This document shows, piece after piece, positions 47,299-56,642 of a stretch of DNA of 64,000 bases (its first letter is position 1; the number at the start of each line of letters is the position of its first letter). The notes beneath the pieces are model-generated. The model was not told where the DNA came from, made no database searches, and was given only the letters and a program-made list of their open reading frames with translations. A program made the translations under genes and the position numbers. Origin of the DNA: an uncultured Marinicella sp. (GTDB lineage: Bacteria; Pseudomonadota; Gammaproteobacteria; Xanthomonadales; Marinicellaceae); assembly GCA_947502925.1 (NCBI GenBank), contig CANNBS010000001.1:186001-250000 (forward strand), given 5' to 3'.

Positions 47299-48438
47299 TT
47301 ATTTTAGGAATTCTTTGATTTCACCGGTTTGAGCGAGGGCATCAGCATAGCCTAAATCGATTAAAGCCCCAGTGTATTTGGGTTCGAACAGCAGATAACT
47401 GGGCATGCGCCAGTCTTTGCCCCAGCCGCCAATCATTTTTAACAGCGTTCGCACAGGCCCGGGGATTTCAGGTGCGTATTCGGCGGTTAACTCGCGCACA
47501 TCGCGGCTGGGTTTGATCACCAGCGTATTGATGGGTCGCAGACTGTATTCACCGCGTTTGTCCGGCGAAATCAGATCCAGTGTTCGGTTTATGCGCTGCA
47601 GGCGAGACAAGTCTGCCATCAGCATATCCATAAAAATGGTGTCGAGCATGTAACCGCCTAAATGTCCCATGCTGGGATATTCAGTGACCTCTCGCGGTGT
47701 TTCAATGGGTGTCTCATCTCGAGTACCAATCACTAAAATACGGTCTGCTCCGAGATGAATCGCCGGTGATAACGGTGCGGTCATGCGTAAGCCACCATCA
47801 CCATAATGTTCGTAACCGATGCGCTGCGCCGGGAATAAAAACGGTAAGGCGGTGGACGCCAAGACATGATTTACCGTGATACGCTCGCGCAAACCCACTC
47901 GTCGTGTCCGTTGCCAGGGCTGAATGGTCTGACTGCCCTGAAAAAAGCATTTGGCCATGGCGGTGTCATAGGAGGACGCGGTCACTGATAAGCCGGTGAG
48001 AAATCCAGAATCTATGGCGTCTTGTATTTGTGGCAGTTTTAGCTCGCGTTCTAATAGCTGTTGCAAGGGTGTGTTATCCAGCAGGGAATTGGGTGGTTGT
48101 AGACCCAGTCGACCAAAAAATAAAGACCCCACCACCCGAGCCATGGTTTTAAACACGCAGCGGGCATCGGTGCGATAGACATCATCACAATGAATATTTC
48201 GCCAGAAATACTCCAGCCGTTTCGCGCCATATTTCTGTCGCCTGGCATGCGAAGCCATTACCGTGGCGTTAATGGCGCCAGCCGAGGTACCGTTGATAAT
48301 GGGAAACCGAAAGCCTGTGGGCATCATATCCATAATGGCTTTGAGCACACCCACCTGGTAAGCACCACGGGCACCACCACCCGGCAGCATCAGCGCTGTA
48401 GAAGGAACAGGTTGGGGTTGTTGATCAGCTGATGTCAA
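47299..48438 (-). CDS. Patatin-like phospholipase (larger type)
   Basis: 379-residue lipid acyl hydrolase. The oxyanion motif GGGARGAYQ (about 20-28), the nucleophile elbow GTSAG with S52, and the catalytic Asp in YGDGGLRMTAP are present. The C-terminal third lacks a recognised domain; a DUF3336 domain is not evident. It is probably cytoplasmic or membrane-associated and may act in lipid turnover. A second, shorter patatin lies at 60691. The insert of about 60 residues between the elbow and the Asp box is normal for the family. Confidence 0.87.
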   Translation of the reverse strand: MTSADQQPQPVPSTALMLPGGGARGAYQVGVLKAIMDMMPTGFRFPIINGTSAGAINATVMASHARRQKYGAKRLEYFWRNIHCDDVYRTDARCVFKTMARVVGSLFFGRLGLQPPNSLLDNTPLQQLLERELKLPQIQDAIDSGFLTGLSVTASSYDTAMAKCFFQGSQTIQPWQRTRRVGLRERITVNHVLASTALPFLFPAQRIGYEHYGDGGLRMTAPLSPAIHLGADRILVIGTRDETPIETPREVTEYPSMGHLGGYMLDTIFMDMLMADLSRLQRINRTLDLISPDKRGEYSLRPINTLVIKPSRDVRELTAEYAPEIPGPVRTLLKMIGGWGKDWRMPSYLLFEPKYTGALIDLGYADALAQTGEIKEFLK

Positions 48439-48507
48439 TGGCTGTGGATTTTAGTTAGCAGGCCATTATTATAACCAATCGGTGTTTTTATTTAAACGCA
48501 GCTTATT

Positions 48508-48536
48508 TTGCTAACACTTATCAAATTGTGTATTCT
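48508..48536 (+). promoter_or_regulatory. Candidate promoter of the omega-amidase gene
   Basis: TTGCTA (48508-48513), a 17-base spacer and TATTCT (48531-48536). The start codon at 48544 is seven bases after the -10 box, so transcription might begin at the ATG. Confidence 0.4.
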
Positions 48537-48543
48537 TAATAGC

Positions 48544-49320
48544 ATGAATGACTTAAAAATAACAATTATTCAAACTGAACTTCATTGGCATAACCCCAAA
48601 GCCAATCGATCTGATTTTGCTCAACTTATTGAAAACATCGAAGAGTCCACCGATGTCATTATTTTGCCGGAAATGTTTACCACCGGTTTTACCATGGCCG
48701 CGACTGAGAATGCAGAGCCTGAACCCGGGGAAACGCTCCACTGGATGCAACAACAAGCCACTCAGAATCAAGCCGTTATCACCGGCAGCTTAATCATTGA
48801 ACAACACGGCCACTTCTACAACCGCATGTATTGGGTCGAACCCAATGGGGATTACCAAAGTTACGATAAAAAACACCTGTTCACCTACGCCGATGAACAC
48901 CACCATTTTACGGCGGGCCGAGAACGCTTAATTGTTGAATACAAGGGTTGGCGTGTCTGTCCTTTAGTGTGCTATGACCTGCGCTTTCCGGTGTGGTCGC
49001 GAAATGATGTGGATTATGATGTGCTGATTTATATTGCCAACTGGCCGGCACCGCGACGAGCAGCCTGGCAAAGCCTGCTCAAAGCACGCGCCATCGAGAA
49101 TATGGCTTATGTCGCCGGTGTCAACCGCATCGGTTCAGATGGGAACGACCTTCACTATGCCGGAGATTCAACCATTTATAACGCCGTTGGCGAACCCATG
49201 TCCGTGCCAGACATACAGACGCCGTTTGTAGAAACACTGACACTTTGCAATGACACCCTGCAACAACAGAGAAGTCATTTTGGGTTTCTCAACGACAGGG
49301 ATAACTTTACCTTAAAATAA
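48544..49320 (+). CDS. Carbon-nitrogen hydrolase, omega-amidase (YafV) like
   Basis: Nitrilase-superfamily enzyme of 258 residues, like YafV and the eukaryotic omega-amidase that hydrolyses 2-oxoglutaramate. The Glu-Lys-Cys triad is visible: E43 (LPEMFTTGF), K110 (YDKKHLF) and C143 (LVCYDLRFPVW). The start ATG 48544 gives a typical N-terminus MNDLKITIIQ; a longer frame from 48508 does not. No ribosome binding site precedes it. The reaction is inferred from similarity. Confidence 0.87.
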   Translation: MNDLKITIIQTELHWHNPKANRSDFAQLIENIEESTDVIILPEMFTTGFTMAATENAEPEPGETLHWMQQQATQNQAVITGSLIIEQHGHFYNRMYWVEPNGDYQSYDKKHLFTYADEHHHFTAGRERLIVEYKGWRVCPLVCYDLRFPVWSRNDVDYDVLIYIANWPAPRRAAWQSLLKARAIENMAYVAGVNRIGSDGNDLHYAGDSTIYNAVGEPMSVPDIQTPFVETLTLCNDTLQQQRSHFGFLNDRDNFTLK

Positions 49321-49389
49321 GCGGGTCTTTTAACGCTATTTTCAGGCCTGATTTGTTACCCTGTTTATTTAATTTAAAGGAGTCCAAAG

Positions 49390-49893
49390 ATGAGCCAAGT
49401 AAATTTTAAAAACAGCCCCGTTCACCTTAATGCTGAACAGCCTCAGGTCGGACAACAAGCCCCCAACTTCCAACTCACCGGCGCTGATTTATCTGAAGTC
49501 AGCTTAGATAACTTCAAGGGTCAACGTGTGGTGCTTAATGTCGCCCCCAGCGTCGACACCGATGTGTGCGCCCAGCAACTGCGCACCTTTAATCAAAAAG
49601 CCGCCGATATGGACAATACCGCTGTAGTGTTTACATCCATGGATTTACCTTTTGCCTATAAGCGCTTCTGTGCCGCCGAAGGCATTGACAATGTGGTGAC
49701 AGCCTCCGATTTTAAAAACAGAAGCATCGCCCAAAACTACGGCTTAGAAATGCGCGATGGACCTTTAGCCGGTCTCACCGCCCGCGCTGTGTTCGTACTG
49801 GATGAAAACCACAACATCATCCACCGTGAAGTGGTCGATGAAGTGACCAACGAACCAAACTACGAAGCGGCACTCGACGCATTACAACAATAA
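49390..49893 (+). CDS. tpx: Thiol peroxidase (atypical 2-Cys peroxiredoxin)
   Basis: 167-residue Tpx that reduces lipid and other hydroperoxides with thioredoxin. Peroxidatic C60 (VDTDVCAQQ) and resolving C94 (KRFCAAEG) have the characteristic 34-residue spacing, and the VAPSVDTDVC active-site sequence is typical. A strong AAGGAG ribosome binding site lies before the start, and a strong terminator follows. Confidence 0.96.
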   Translation: MSQVNFKNSPVHLNAEQPQVGQQAPNFQLTGADLSEVSLDNFKGQRVVLNVAPSVDTDVCAQQLRTFNQKAADMDNTAVVFTSMDLPFAYKRFCAAEGIDNVVTASDFKNRSIAQNYGLEMRDGPLAGLTARAVFVLDENHNIIHREVVDEVTNEPNYEAALDALQQ

Positions 49894-49918
49894 AAATTGT
49901 CGATAATCAGACTATTTT

Positions 49919-49946
49919 GCGGCGCCCATCAGGCGCCGCTTTTTTG
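49919..49946 (+). terminator. Intrinsic terminator of tpx
   Basis: Perfect 8-bp GC-rich stem (49919-49926 with 49932-49939), five-base loop and a run of T. Confidence 0.93.
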
Positions 49947-50081
49947 TTACTCAATTCACCCAAAATCATAATCTCTGCCTGGCTTAACTGAGAAATCCAT
50001 TTATTTAATCATCTAAAATTGTTCACCCTCAATGCTGATATTATGATTTAATAATAGACATTTTTATCATTCAATGGTTCT

Positions 50082-50372
50082 ATGTCTCATCAACCTGACC
50101 ACCGTCACGACTTTTTAAAACAACACCGAAAGCAATTAAAAAGACCCCATCAAGCCCTCGATATAACCGCCAATATCTGTGCTTATATCTTTTTAGCAAG
50201 CGGCATCAGTCAATTTATTGCTGGATTAATCAAGGCGCTAACAATGCCACATGCCACCGGAATACTTATTATCACGTTTATATTAATAGGCAGCATTTTA
50301 GTTTTCTCATTAACCCAGATGATTCGCATCATATTTAGAAAAGTGGTTTGGACCCAAGATACAAAACCATGA
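50082..50372 (+). CDS. Small membrane protein, function unknown
   Basis: 96 residues with a His/Arg/Lys-rich cytoplasmic N-terminus (SHQPDHRHDFLKQHRKQLK) and two hydrophobic helices at about 28-50 and 60-80. No family is recognised. Its stop overlaps the next start (ATGA), so the two membrane proteins are likely made together. The cluster stands between tpx and the alpha/beta hydrolase. Confidence 0.65.
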   Translation: MSHQPDHRHDFLKQHRKQLKRPHQALDITANICAYIFLASGISQFIAGLIKALTMPHATGILIITFILIGSILVFSLTQMIRIIFRKVVWTQDTKP

Positions 50373-51004
50373 GCCGCGATGTTCTTGATCGCCTGATCGA
50401 AAAAAATAATAAACAGAAAACCATCAGACAACATGAGGTTCGTTTTGCCTATAAAGGGTCGGTGGGCACGATAATTCTTTATTTAACCCTTTTCCCCTTG
50501 GCGATATGGCTGGCACATGACCATGTACGATTCTTTGGTTTCGATTTATGGGGTATTGCCAAGATATTTTGGCTGATCGGCCTTCACATTTTAGCGATAA
50601 TCACTTTTCAGTTGTTTTTTGACAGCCTGGGTTTCTTAGCCGTCTTCCGCTGGGTACAGTTTGATTCAAACAGCCGTTGGTGGATGAGAACCTTATGGTC
50701 ATTATCTCAATTATTGAAATATTGTATTTTTATGGTCGTCATTATCGGCCTGATTTACGGTGCTTATGCATACACTCAATTAATGCGAAACCATGGCAGT
50801 GACATATCAACGTATTTTTCCTACTGGCACTTTATTCCATATAATGTATTTTATTTTATGTTAATGCTGTTACTTATCTGGCTCTTTCTGACGTTGTTAA
50901 TATTTACCTTTTACAACCTCAAAAAAGCCATCAAACTATGGTTTAATCGCCAGTATTTTGTTCAGCAAATATTACCCAAAGCCAAAAATGATGACTGGAT
51001 TTAA
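50369..51004 (+). CDS. Polytopic membrane protein, function unknown
   Basis: 211 residues from ATG 50369, which overlaps the upstream stop (ATGA). Four hydrophobic segments are visible: about 30-50, 58-84, 110-135 and 155-185. The N-terminal 28 residues are charged, and the C-terminus NDDWI is acidic. No family is recognised. The pairing with the small membrane protein suggests a two-component membrane complex. Confidence 0.65.
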   Translation: MSRDVLDRLIEKNNKQKTIRQHEVRFAYKGSVGTIILYLTLFPLAIWLAHDHVRFFGFDLWGIAKIFWLIGLHILAIITFQLFFDSLGFLAVFRWVQFDSNSRWWMRTLWSLSQLLKYCIFMVVIIGLIYGAYAYTQLMRNHGSDISTYFSYWHFIPYNVFYFMLMLLLIWLFLTLLIFTFYNLKKAIKLWFNRQYFVQQILPKAKNDDWI

Positions 51005-51070
51005 CCTGATTTTTTATTATTCAGGCAACAATCTTTGCTATAGTGATAACCCAATTCTTCATTTTCCAGT

Positions 51071-51907
51071 ATGCCCTACTTACGATTGATATTTCTTTCA
51101 TGGTTATTTTTAAGCCCGTTTTGTAATGCCAAAAACGGTCAAATCATATACCCTGAAGTTGCAGCCCGTGTCAGTTACCAACAAGTCACCGAACTGCCCA
51201 GTAAGCAACCAGATAAAAAGATAGCCTATGGCAAAGAGAAATTACAATATGGATTATTGTGGTTACCGGAAACCAAGCCCCAAAAATCTTTAATTGTTCT
51301 GATTCATGGCGGTTGTTGGCTCAATGCCTTTGGTGTGGATCATACCTTTGCTATGGCCACGGCGCTGTCACAAGCCGGACATCCGGTGTGGTCACTGGAA
51401 TATCGTCGAACCGGAGATCCAGGTGGTGGCTGGCCGGGGAGTTTTGAGGACATAAAAGGCGCCCTGCAAAGCATTGATAAATTAAAAAAGCATCGCGTCA
51501 ATACAGATTCAATTATTTTAATGGGGCATTCTGCCGGCGGACATCTGGCTTTGTTAGCCGCGTCTGTTCTTAACGATACAGACTTTGAGAAAATAATCGG
51601 ATTAGCGGCCATCACAGATATCAGCCGCTATGCCCTCGGTGATAACAGCTGCCAAAAAGCCACCAAAGAATTTATGTCCGGCCTCCCCAATGAACAAAGC
51701 CAATCATATCAAGCAGCCAATCTCATTTACAAAAAACACCCCGACCATGTCATCCTTATGCAGGGAGAAGCCGATCACATCGTTCCATTATTACAATCAC
51801 AATTACCGCAAACCCAACGCATCCTTTTACCCAAAACTGATCATTTCGACTGGATTCATCCGGGTTCACCTGCGTTTAAAGTGTTACTTAAAACGCTGGT
51901 TCAATAA
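51071..51907 (+). CDS. Secreted alpha/beta hydrolase
   Basis: 278-residue serine hydrolase with a signal peptide (about 1-20). It follows the esterase/lipase BD-FAE-like pattern: oxyanion HGGCW at 79-83, nucleophile S154 in GHSAGG, the acid near residue 236 (GEADHIVP) and the histidine near 257 (HFDWIHP). The natural substrate is unknown; peptide or ester hydrolysis is possible. It is probably periplasmic. Confidence 0.82.
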   Translation: MPYLRLIFLSWLFLSPFCNAKNGQIIYPEVAARVSYQQVTELPSKQPDKKIAYGKEKLQYGLLWLPETKPQKSLIVLIHGGCWLNAFGVDHTFAMATALSQAGHPVWSLEYRRTGDPGGGWPGSFEDIKGALQSIDKLKKHRVNTDSIILMGHSAGGHLALLAASVLNDTDFEKIIGLAAITDISRYALGDNSCQKATKEFMSGLPNEQSQSYQAANLIYKKHPDHVILMQGEADHIVPLLQSQLPQTQRILLPKTDHFDWIHPGSPAFKVLLKTLVQ

Positions 51908-52010
51908 AGACCTCAGATTATCTATAACCAAACTAAAATCTTAATTAATTTCTAACACCCTCGTCGTGATAATAATGCAATTAATCACTCATCACTGAAT
52001 CCAAATTATC

Positions 52011-52535
52011 ATGAAAAAAATACTAATCATTTTTATAGCGCTTTTTATAACTGCCTGCAGCAACGTGCCTTGGTCAACCATGTACAAATTACGTGGCTTT
52101 GATTTGGATGATTTTGTGGCTTTGGATCCGGAACAACTCAAGATGCAGGTGATTAGTCATGATGCAGTGCCATTAGATTTTGAGCGGGTGATGATGGATT
52201 TTAAACTGAGCACAGAAGATAAAATATTCGAGCAATCCATTGGCTTAAATTTGATGTCAAAACACCGCAAGGATGAGCAGATTATTTATGACTTGGCTCT
52301 AACCGAAAAAGCCAAAAAAGTGCTGCGCGAGACGCAAAAATTTATGTCGCAGCATAAAGATGCTAAAGTGGGTTTAAATATTAAAACACCGCTACCGGCT
52401 GATGATTCGGTCGACACCATGATATTGACGATTAATATGTACTTAAATGGTGAATATCTGACCTTATTGAATCAACTTGAGATGGATGCTTCACAATTCA
52501 GGCCTGAACATAACGATTCAGTTCGCTCAGATTAA
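52011..52535 (+). CDS. Lipoprotein of unknown function
   Basis: 174 residues. Signal peptide MKKILIIFIALFITAC places a lipidated Cys at about residue 16. The mature sequence (STMYKLRGFDLDDFVALDPEQLKMQV) resembles that of small envelope lipoproteins in other gammaproteobacteria, but I cannot name the family. A repeat-rich region lies between its stop and the convergent regulator gene. Confidence 0.7.
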   Translation: MKKILIIFIALFITACSNVPWSTMYKLRGFDLDDFVALDPEQLKMQVISHDAVPLDFERVMMDFKLSTEDKIFEQSIGLNLMSKHRKDEQIIYDLALTEKAKKVLRETQKFMSQHKDAKVGLNIKTPLPADDSVDTMILTINMYLNGEYLTLLNQLEMDASQFRPEHNDSVRSD

Positions 52536-52567
52536 CCTGACCAAATCAGCTGTAATAAAGGTGTGTT

Positions 52568-52705
52568 CTTGGGACTTCATTCACTTTTGTTCCCGACAAA
52601 AGTGAAAGCGGCCACGGCGAACACTTCGTATAACCTCGCGCTCTTCGCCTCTGATTCGCTACGCTCACCAACCGGCTCGGCGGGTCGTGCTGCTGAGCAG
52701 CACTC
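52568..52705. repeat. Dispersed hairpin repeat copy 2 with GC-rich hairpin extension
   Basis: A perfect 11-bp stem TTCACTTTTGT/ACAAAAGTGAA (52580-52590 with 52596-52606, loop TCCCG) preceded by TTGGGACTTCA is the reverse-oriented relative of the copy at 8921-8978. It continues for about 100 bp of GC-richer DNA that ends in a GTGCTGC/GCAGCAC hairpin (52687-52703). It lies between two convergent genes. Confidence 0.65.
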
Positions 52706-52715
52706 CAACAGTTTA

Positions 52716-53495
52716 TTATAGCTCAGCAACAAATTGAATAAATTCCCGGGCTTTTCGGGTTAGTTCATCTTTAGTCTCTATGCTGTGCTCTTCGCTGTAA
52801 ATCACCAAAGCCGTGCGAGCATCGACCAGTTGCAAGGTTAATGCATTGTTTTCAAGTTTACTTTCAATAAACCAGCGCACCCCAAATTCATGACTGAAAT
52901 AAGGATAAGGATTGCCTTTATGGGCATAAAAGGCATGGTCTGATAAATAATTCAGATCATCTGTTTTTAACACCGCCTGTTGTAAAGCGGCATCGACAGC
53001 CCAGTTCGGCTGCGTTGTTTCTGTCGGTAAAATAACCAAAGCCACAGACTCGGATTTAAACTGCCAGTATAAAAAGCCATAAACCAGACCCACCGCCAAA
53101 ATAAACAAAGCGATATAGCCTGACAGCGTTCTCAGCCAGTTGCATTTATATTGATTATCGGCTGATACCGGCGTGACCGTCGGTTGCCAGCTGTAACCGA
53201 CCTTGGGTCGGGTTTTAATCAAAGTTGATTCAGTAGATAACGGCTTTAGCTGCGATCTTAAATCGGCGATGGCCCGGGTTAAGGCATCATCACTCACCAC
53301 CTGATTCGGCCAGACCTGATCGAATATCTCCTGCCGCGTCACAGTTTTACCGGCATGTTCAATCAGCATCATCAAAACCCGCATATTCACAGGACTCAAC
53401 CGAATGCTTTGCTTGCCCTGACGGACTTCACCTGCATTGGGTGAAATAATTAATCCGGCGGTTTGAAATTGGCTTACATGGGTCTGATCATTCAT
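52716..53495 (-). CDS. CadC-like membrane-bound winged-helix transcription regulator
   Basis: 259-residue one-component regulator. The N-terminal OmpR/PhoB-type winged helix spans about residues 12-105 (LSPVNMRVLMMLIEHAG, VTRQEIFDQVWPNQVVSDDALTRAIADLR, TRPKVGYSW); a single membrane helix at about 122-144; then a periplasmic part of about 110 residues without recognised repeats. CadC and ToxR are built this way and act directly on DNA from the membrane. The divergent unknown gene at 53618 is separated by 122 bp holding three 11-bp-spaced CTCAG repeats, its likely operator. Confidence 0.88.
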   Translation of the reverse strand: MNDQTHVSQFQTAGLIISPNAGEVRQGKQSIRLSPVNMRVLMMLIEHAGKTVTRQEIFDQVWPNQVVSDDALTRAIADLRSQLKPLSTESTLIKTRPKVGYSWQPTVTPVSADNQYKCNWLRTLSGYIALFILAVGLVYGFLYWQFKSESVALVILPTETTQPNWAVDAALQQAVLKTDDLNYLSDHAFYAHKGNPYPYFSHEFGVRWFIESKLENNALTLQLVDARTALVIYSEEHSIETKDELTRKAREFIQFVAEL

Positions 53496-53536
53496 GTGGC
53501 TCAGTTTAGCATTATTTAAATCGCAAAATACACGCC

Positions 53537-53590
53537 CTCAGATATTGCTCAGGCTTTACTCAGGCGATTAAGATGGTCACAAACCATAAT
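53537..53590 (+). promoter_or_regulatory. Triple CTCAG direct repeat and promoter of the 53618 gene
   Basis: CTCAG occurs at 53537-53541, 53548-53552 and 53559-53563, an exact 11-bp period; the second and third are CTCAGG. CATAAT at 53585-53590 is a fair -10 box, and the third repeat lies over the expected -35 position. This layout matches activation by an OmpR/PhoB-type winged-helix protein such as the divergent regulator. Confidence 0.6.
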
Positions 53591-53617
53591 GAAAAGCCTT
53601 ATACACAAGGAACACCC

Positions 53618-54925
53618 ATGAAAAAAACACTTAAAGCCCTGCTTGTCTTAATCGGCATGATCGCCATGCTGTTTGTCGTCGCCATCATTGTGAACTTATC
53701 CGTTTTTGATGAGGACTTATTACCGGAAGTTCAAGCCATTAAGGATATCCAGACCACGCCTTATGAAGCGAATAATGCTTACCCGGCGCTGATTGGCATG
53801 AGTTATTATCCCGATGAAAGCTTTCAAAAAGCCACCACAAAAATTCGCAATCGTTTGAATCAAAATATCTCTTCAAACAATCAAGATTTTCTCACCGAAT
53901 CTGACCAAGACGTTCTTAAATCCCATGAAATTGATGAAGCACAAATAGCAAACATTTCCAGTTGCCATACCCGTAAGGAAAAAAACTGTGTTATCAAATA
54001 TCTTAGTCGTTTAAATAAGCAAGACAATATTAACCAAGCCACACAAACACTTGTTAATCGATACGCCCAACTTATAGACTACAGTGATTTTTCTGAAGCC
54101 ACCCAAATTAAATTTAACTCCCCCTTACCACCATTAAGCACACCATTGCGTGCTCAAAGGATGTTTTTATTAACGCAATGGCTTCAGAACAATACAAACT
54201 TTGTCTCCACATTGAATAAAGATTTAAACTTTTGGCGCATGTTGCTAGAAAACAGTCATCTTCTAATCACTAAAATGATTGCTAATGCAGCCATTCATAA
54301 CGATATTCAGATACTGTCCTACGCGATTCAAACCGGATATCTAAACAAAAATCAATTAACAGCGCTTAACAAGCACATAACAGAGTTAACGCAAAACGAA
54401 AAAAGCCTCTACCCCACATTCCAGTCCGAAATGAGGGGCACAATGGATTTTCTTGAAATTTATAAAAGCGAAAACCATGATTTCATCGGTCAACTGCTTT
54501 ATCAGCCCCAAGCCACACTGAATTTACATTACACGACCAATATAAAACCATTAAAACAAATAGATAAAATAGACAGCAGAACTTTTTACCAATCCTATTC
54601 ATCCAGCACCTGGCCAGAACAGCCAAAATCAAAGTCCGCCATAAGCTTTTATAATCCGACAGGAAAACTGTTTTTAAAAACACATTTTGCTCCCTTAGTT
54701 TATCAAGACTACTTCGCTCGTATGCATGATTTAAACGCCATGTTGGTTTTATTAAACCTGCGTATCGTGCTGGCATTAAATGACGACCAAAACATCGTAT
54801 CTGTTGTCAATAACTCAACGTATAAAAACCCTTACACACTTAAGCCTTTTGATTATGATGCCGAAGCGAATACCATCGGCTTTGACTGTCTGGATAAAAC
54901 GTCTGTTTGTGAGATTGCTTTGTAA
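53618..54925 (+). CDS. Membrane-anchored protein of unknown function
   Basis: 435 residues from ATG 53618, which has a good AAGGA site seven bases upstream; a longer frame from 53573 lacks one. The N-terminus carries one hydrophobic helix (LKALLVLIGMIAMLFVVAIIVNL) and the rest is soluble and mostly helical, with three to four Cys (SCHTRKEKNCVIKYL near 120, and FDCLDKTSVCEI at the end) that could form disulfides in the periplasm. No family is recognised. The upstream CTCAG repeats suggest control by the divergent CadC-like regulator. Confidence 0.75.
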   Translation: MKKTLKALLVLIGMIAMLFVVAIIVNLSVFDEDLLPEVQAIKDIQTTPYEANNAYPALIGMSYYPDESFQKATTKIRNRLNQNISSNNQDFLTESDQDVLKSHEIDEAQIANISSCHTRKEKNCVIKYLSRLNKQDNINQATQTLVNRYAQLIDYSDFSEATQIKFNSPLPPLSTPLRAQRMFLLTQWLQNNTNFVSTLNKDLNFWRMLLENSHLLITKMIANAAIHNDIQILSYAIQTGYLNKNQLTALNKHITELTQNEKSLYPTFQSEMRGTMDFLEIYKSENHDFIGQLLYQPQATLNLHYTTNIKPLKQIDKIDSRTFYQSYSSSTWPEQPKSKSAISFYNPTGKLFLKTHFAPLVYQDYFARMHDLNAMLVLLNLRIVLALNDDQNIVSVVNNSTYKNPYTLKPFDYDAEANTIGFDCLDKTSVCEIAL

Positions 54926-55032
54926 TTTTCCACACCCCAATCGATAATTTCTTACAAAGCGAATCGATAATCACGACAGATTTTTTCACTGTTTTTGGTT
55001 AGGCTGTGACTTTGGTTTGATGAAGCAATGGT

Positions 55033-56562
55033 ATGAAGAAATTAGCGGTGGTTTTATCGCGGGCGGAATTTGGGGTGGCGGCGCCGCAGGTTCGGGTTGA
55101 GGTGCATATTTCGCGGGGTTTACCGAGTTTGTCGATTGTCGGCATGCCGGAAACGGCGGTGAAGGAATCGAAAGACCGGGTGCGGGCGGCGATTATGAAC
55201 AGCGGCTTTGAATTTCCGCCACACCGCATCACCATTAATCTCTCACCGGCGGATATTCCCAAAGGCGGCGGGCGGTATGATTTGCCGATTGCTTTGGGCG
55301 TTCTGGCAGCGTCAGAGCAAATCAGTGCGGATCGACTTGAACAAACGGAGTTTGTCGGTGAACTGGCTTTGGGCGGACAATTGCGGGGGATTCGGGGAAT
55401 TTTACCGGTGGTCAGTGCGGTGTCTGAGGCGAATCGGCGTTTGGTGGTGCCGGGTCGTAATGCCGCTGAAGCGGCTTTGGTTCAATCCTGTGAATGTTTA
55501 GCCGCTGATTCGTTACATCAGGTTTGTGAATGGTTGGATGGTGATCGGGAATTAACCTTAGCCCACGCGAGGAAGACTGCTGAATCAAAGACCAATCAAC
55601 AACAAATAACCAATGATTTAAGCGAGGTCAAAGGCCAGGAACAGGCCAAACGTGCGCTGATTATTGCCGCTGCCGGTGGGCATAATCTTTTGTTTTACGG
55701 CCCGCCGGGCACCGGTAAAACCATGCTCGCCAGTCGTTTACCCGGTATTCTTCCCGTCTTAAGCGAAGCACAAAGCCTGGAAACTGCCAAGGTGGCTTCC
55801 ATCAGCAGCAGTGGCTTTAATCCGGACTGCTGGGGACAGCCGCCCTTTCGCGCGCCCCATCACACAGCATCTGCCGCTGCCCTGGTCGGTGGCGGCTCGC
55901 AACCGATGCCCGGTGAGATTTCTCTTGCTCAGAACGGTGTGTTATTTTTAGATGAGCTGCCGGAGTTTTCACGGCATGTTCTGGAGGTTTTACGGGAGCC
56001 TCTGGAATCGGGAAAAATTGTTATTTCCAGGGCCGCCAGAAGCGCTGAATTTCCGGCGCGGTTTCAGCTATTGGCGAGTTTAAATCCCTGTCCTTGTGGG
56101 TATATGGGTGATGAGGACCGGCCTTGTCAATGCAGTCTGGGTCAGATTCAGCATTACCGAAATAAGATTTCCGGGCCCTTATTGGATCGCATTGATTTGC
56201 AGGTGGAAGTGCCGCGGTTGCCGCATAAGGTCTTGCGTGAAGCCGGAACCAGTGGACTAAGCTCACAGCAAGCCCGAAAACTGGTGATGCAAGCCCGACA
56301 AACACAACTTGAGCGCAACGGCGGTCTCACCAATGCCCAGTTACAAGGCCGGCAAATTGAGGACTTAATTCCGCTGGCATCGCCGTTATTGGATTTTTTA
56401 GAGCATGTGGTGGAACGTTTACGCTTATCGGCGCGGGCTTATCACCGGATTATCAAGGTGGCCCGCACCATCGCTGATTTAAAGCAATCAAAAGACGTCA
56501 ATCAAAGTCATTTATCAGAAGCGGTTGCCTATCGAGGTTTTGATCGTTCAGATTACGGTTAA
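55033..56562 (+). CDS. comM: YifB family Mg chelatase-like AAA ATPase ComM
   Basis: 509-residue hexameric helicase that promotes branch migration during natural transformation. The N-terminal ChlI-like domain ([41 protein letters not shown]) precedes the AAA core with Walker [10 protein letters not shown] near residue 222 and Walker [12 protein letters not shown]; a C-terminal domain follows ([20 protein letters not shown]). comF in the same window is also competence-linked. Confidence 0.95.
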   Translation: MKKLAVVLSRAEFGVAAPQVRVEVHISRGLPSLSIVGMPETAVKESKDRVRAAIMNSGFEFPPHRITINLSPADIPKGGGRYDLPIALGVLAASEQISADRLEQTEFVGELALGGQLRGIRGILPVVSAVSEANRRLVVPGRNAAEAALVQSCECLAADSLHQVCEWLDGDRELTLAHARKTAESKTNQQQITNDLSEVKGQEQAKRALIIAAAGGHNLLFYGPPGTGKTMLASRLPGILPVLSEAQSLETAKVASISSSGFNPDCWGQPPFRAPHHTASAAALVGGGSQPMPGEISLAQNGVLFLDELPEFSRHVLEVLREPLESGKIVISRAARSAEFPARFQLLASLNPCPCGYMGDEDRPCQCSLGQIQHYRNKISGPLLDRIDLQVEVPRLPHKVLREAGTSGLSSQQARKLVMQARQTQLERNGGLTNAQLQGRQIEDLIPLASPLLDFLEHVVERLRLSARAYHRIIKVARTIADLKQSKDVNQSHLSEAVAYRGFDRSDYG

Positions 56563-56609
56563 AAACCGATAATTTATTACCAGACACTGGCTTTCGTGGC
56601 GCAAATCGC

Positions 56610-56615
56610 TATAAT
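56610..56615 (+). promoter_or_regulatory. -10 box of ppa
   Basis: A perfect TATAAT lies 27 bases before the ppa ATG. A -35 hexamer is weak (CTGGCT at 17-base spacing). Confidence 0.45.
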
Positions 56616-56642
56616 ACGCGCCTTTTAGAAGCAGTGAATTCC

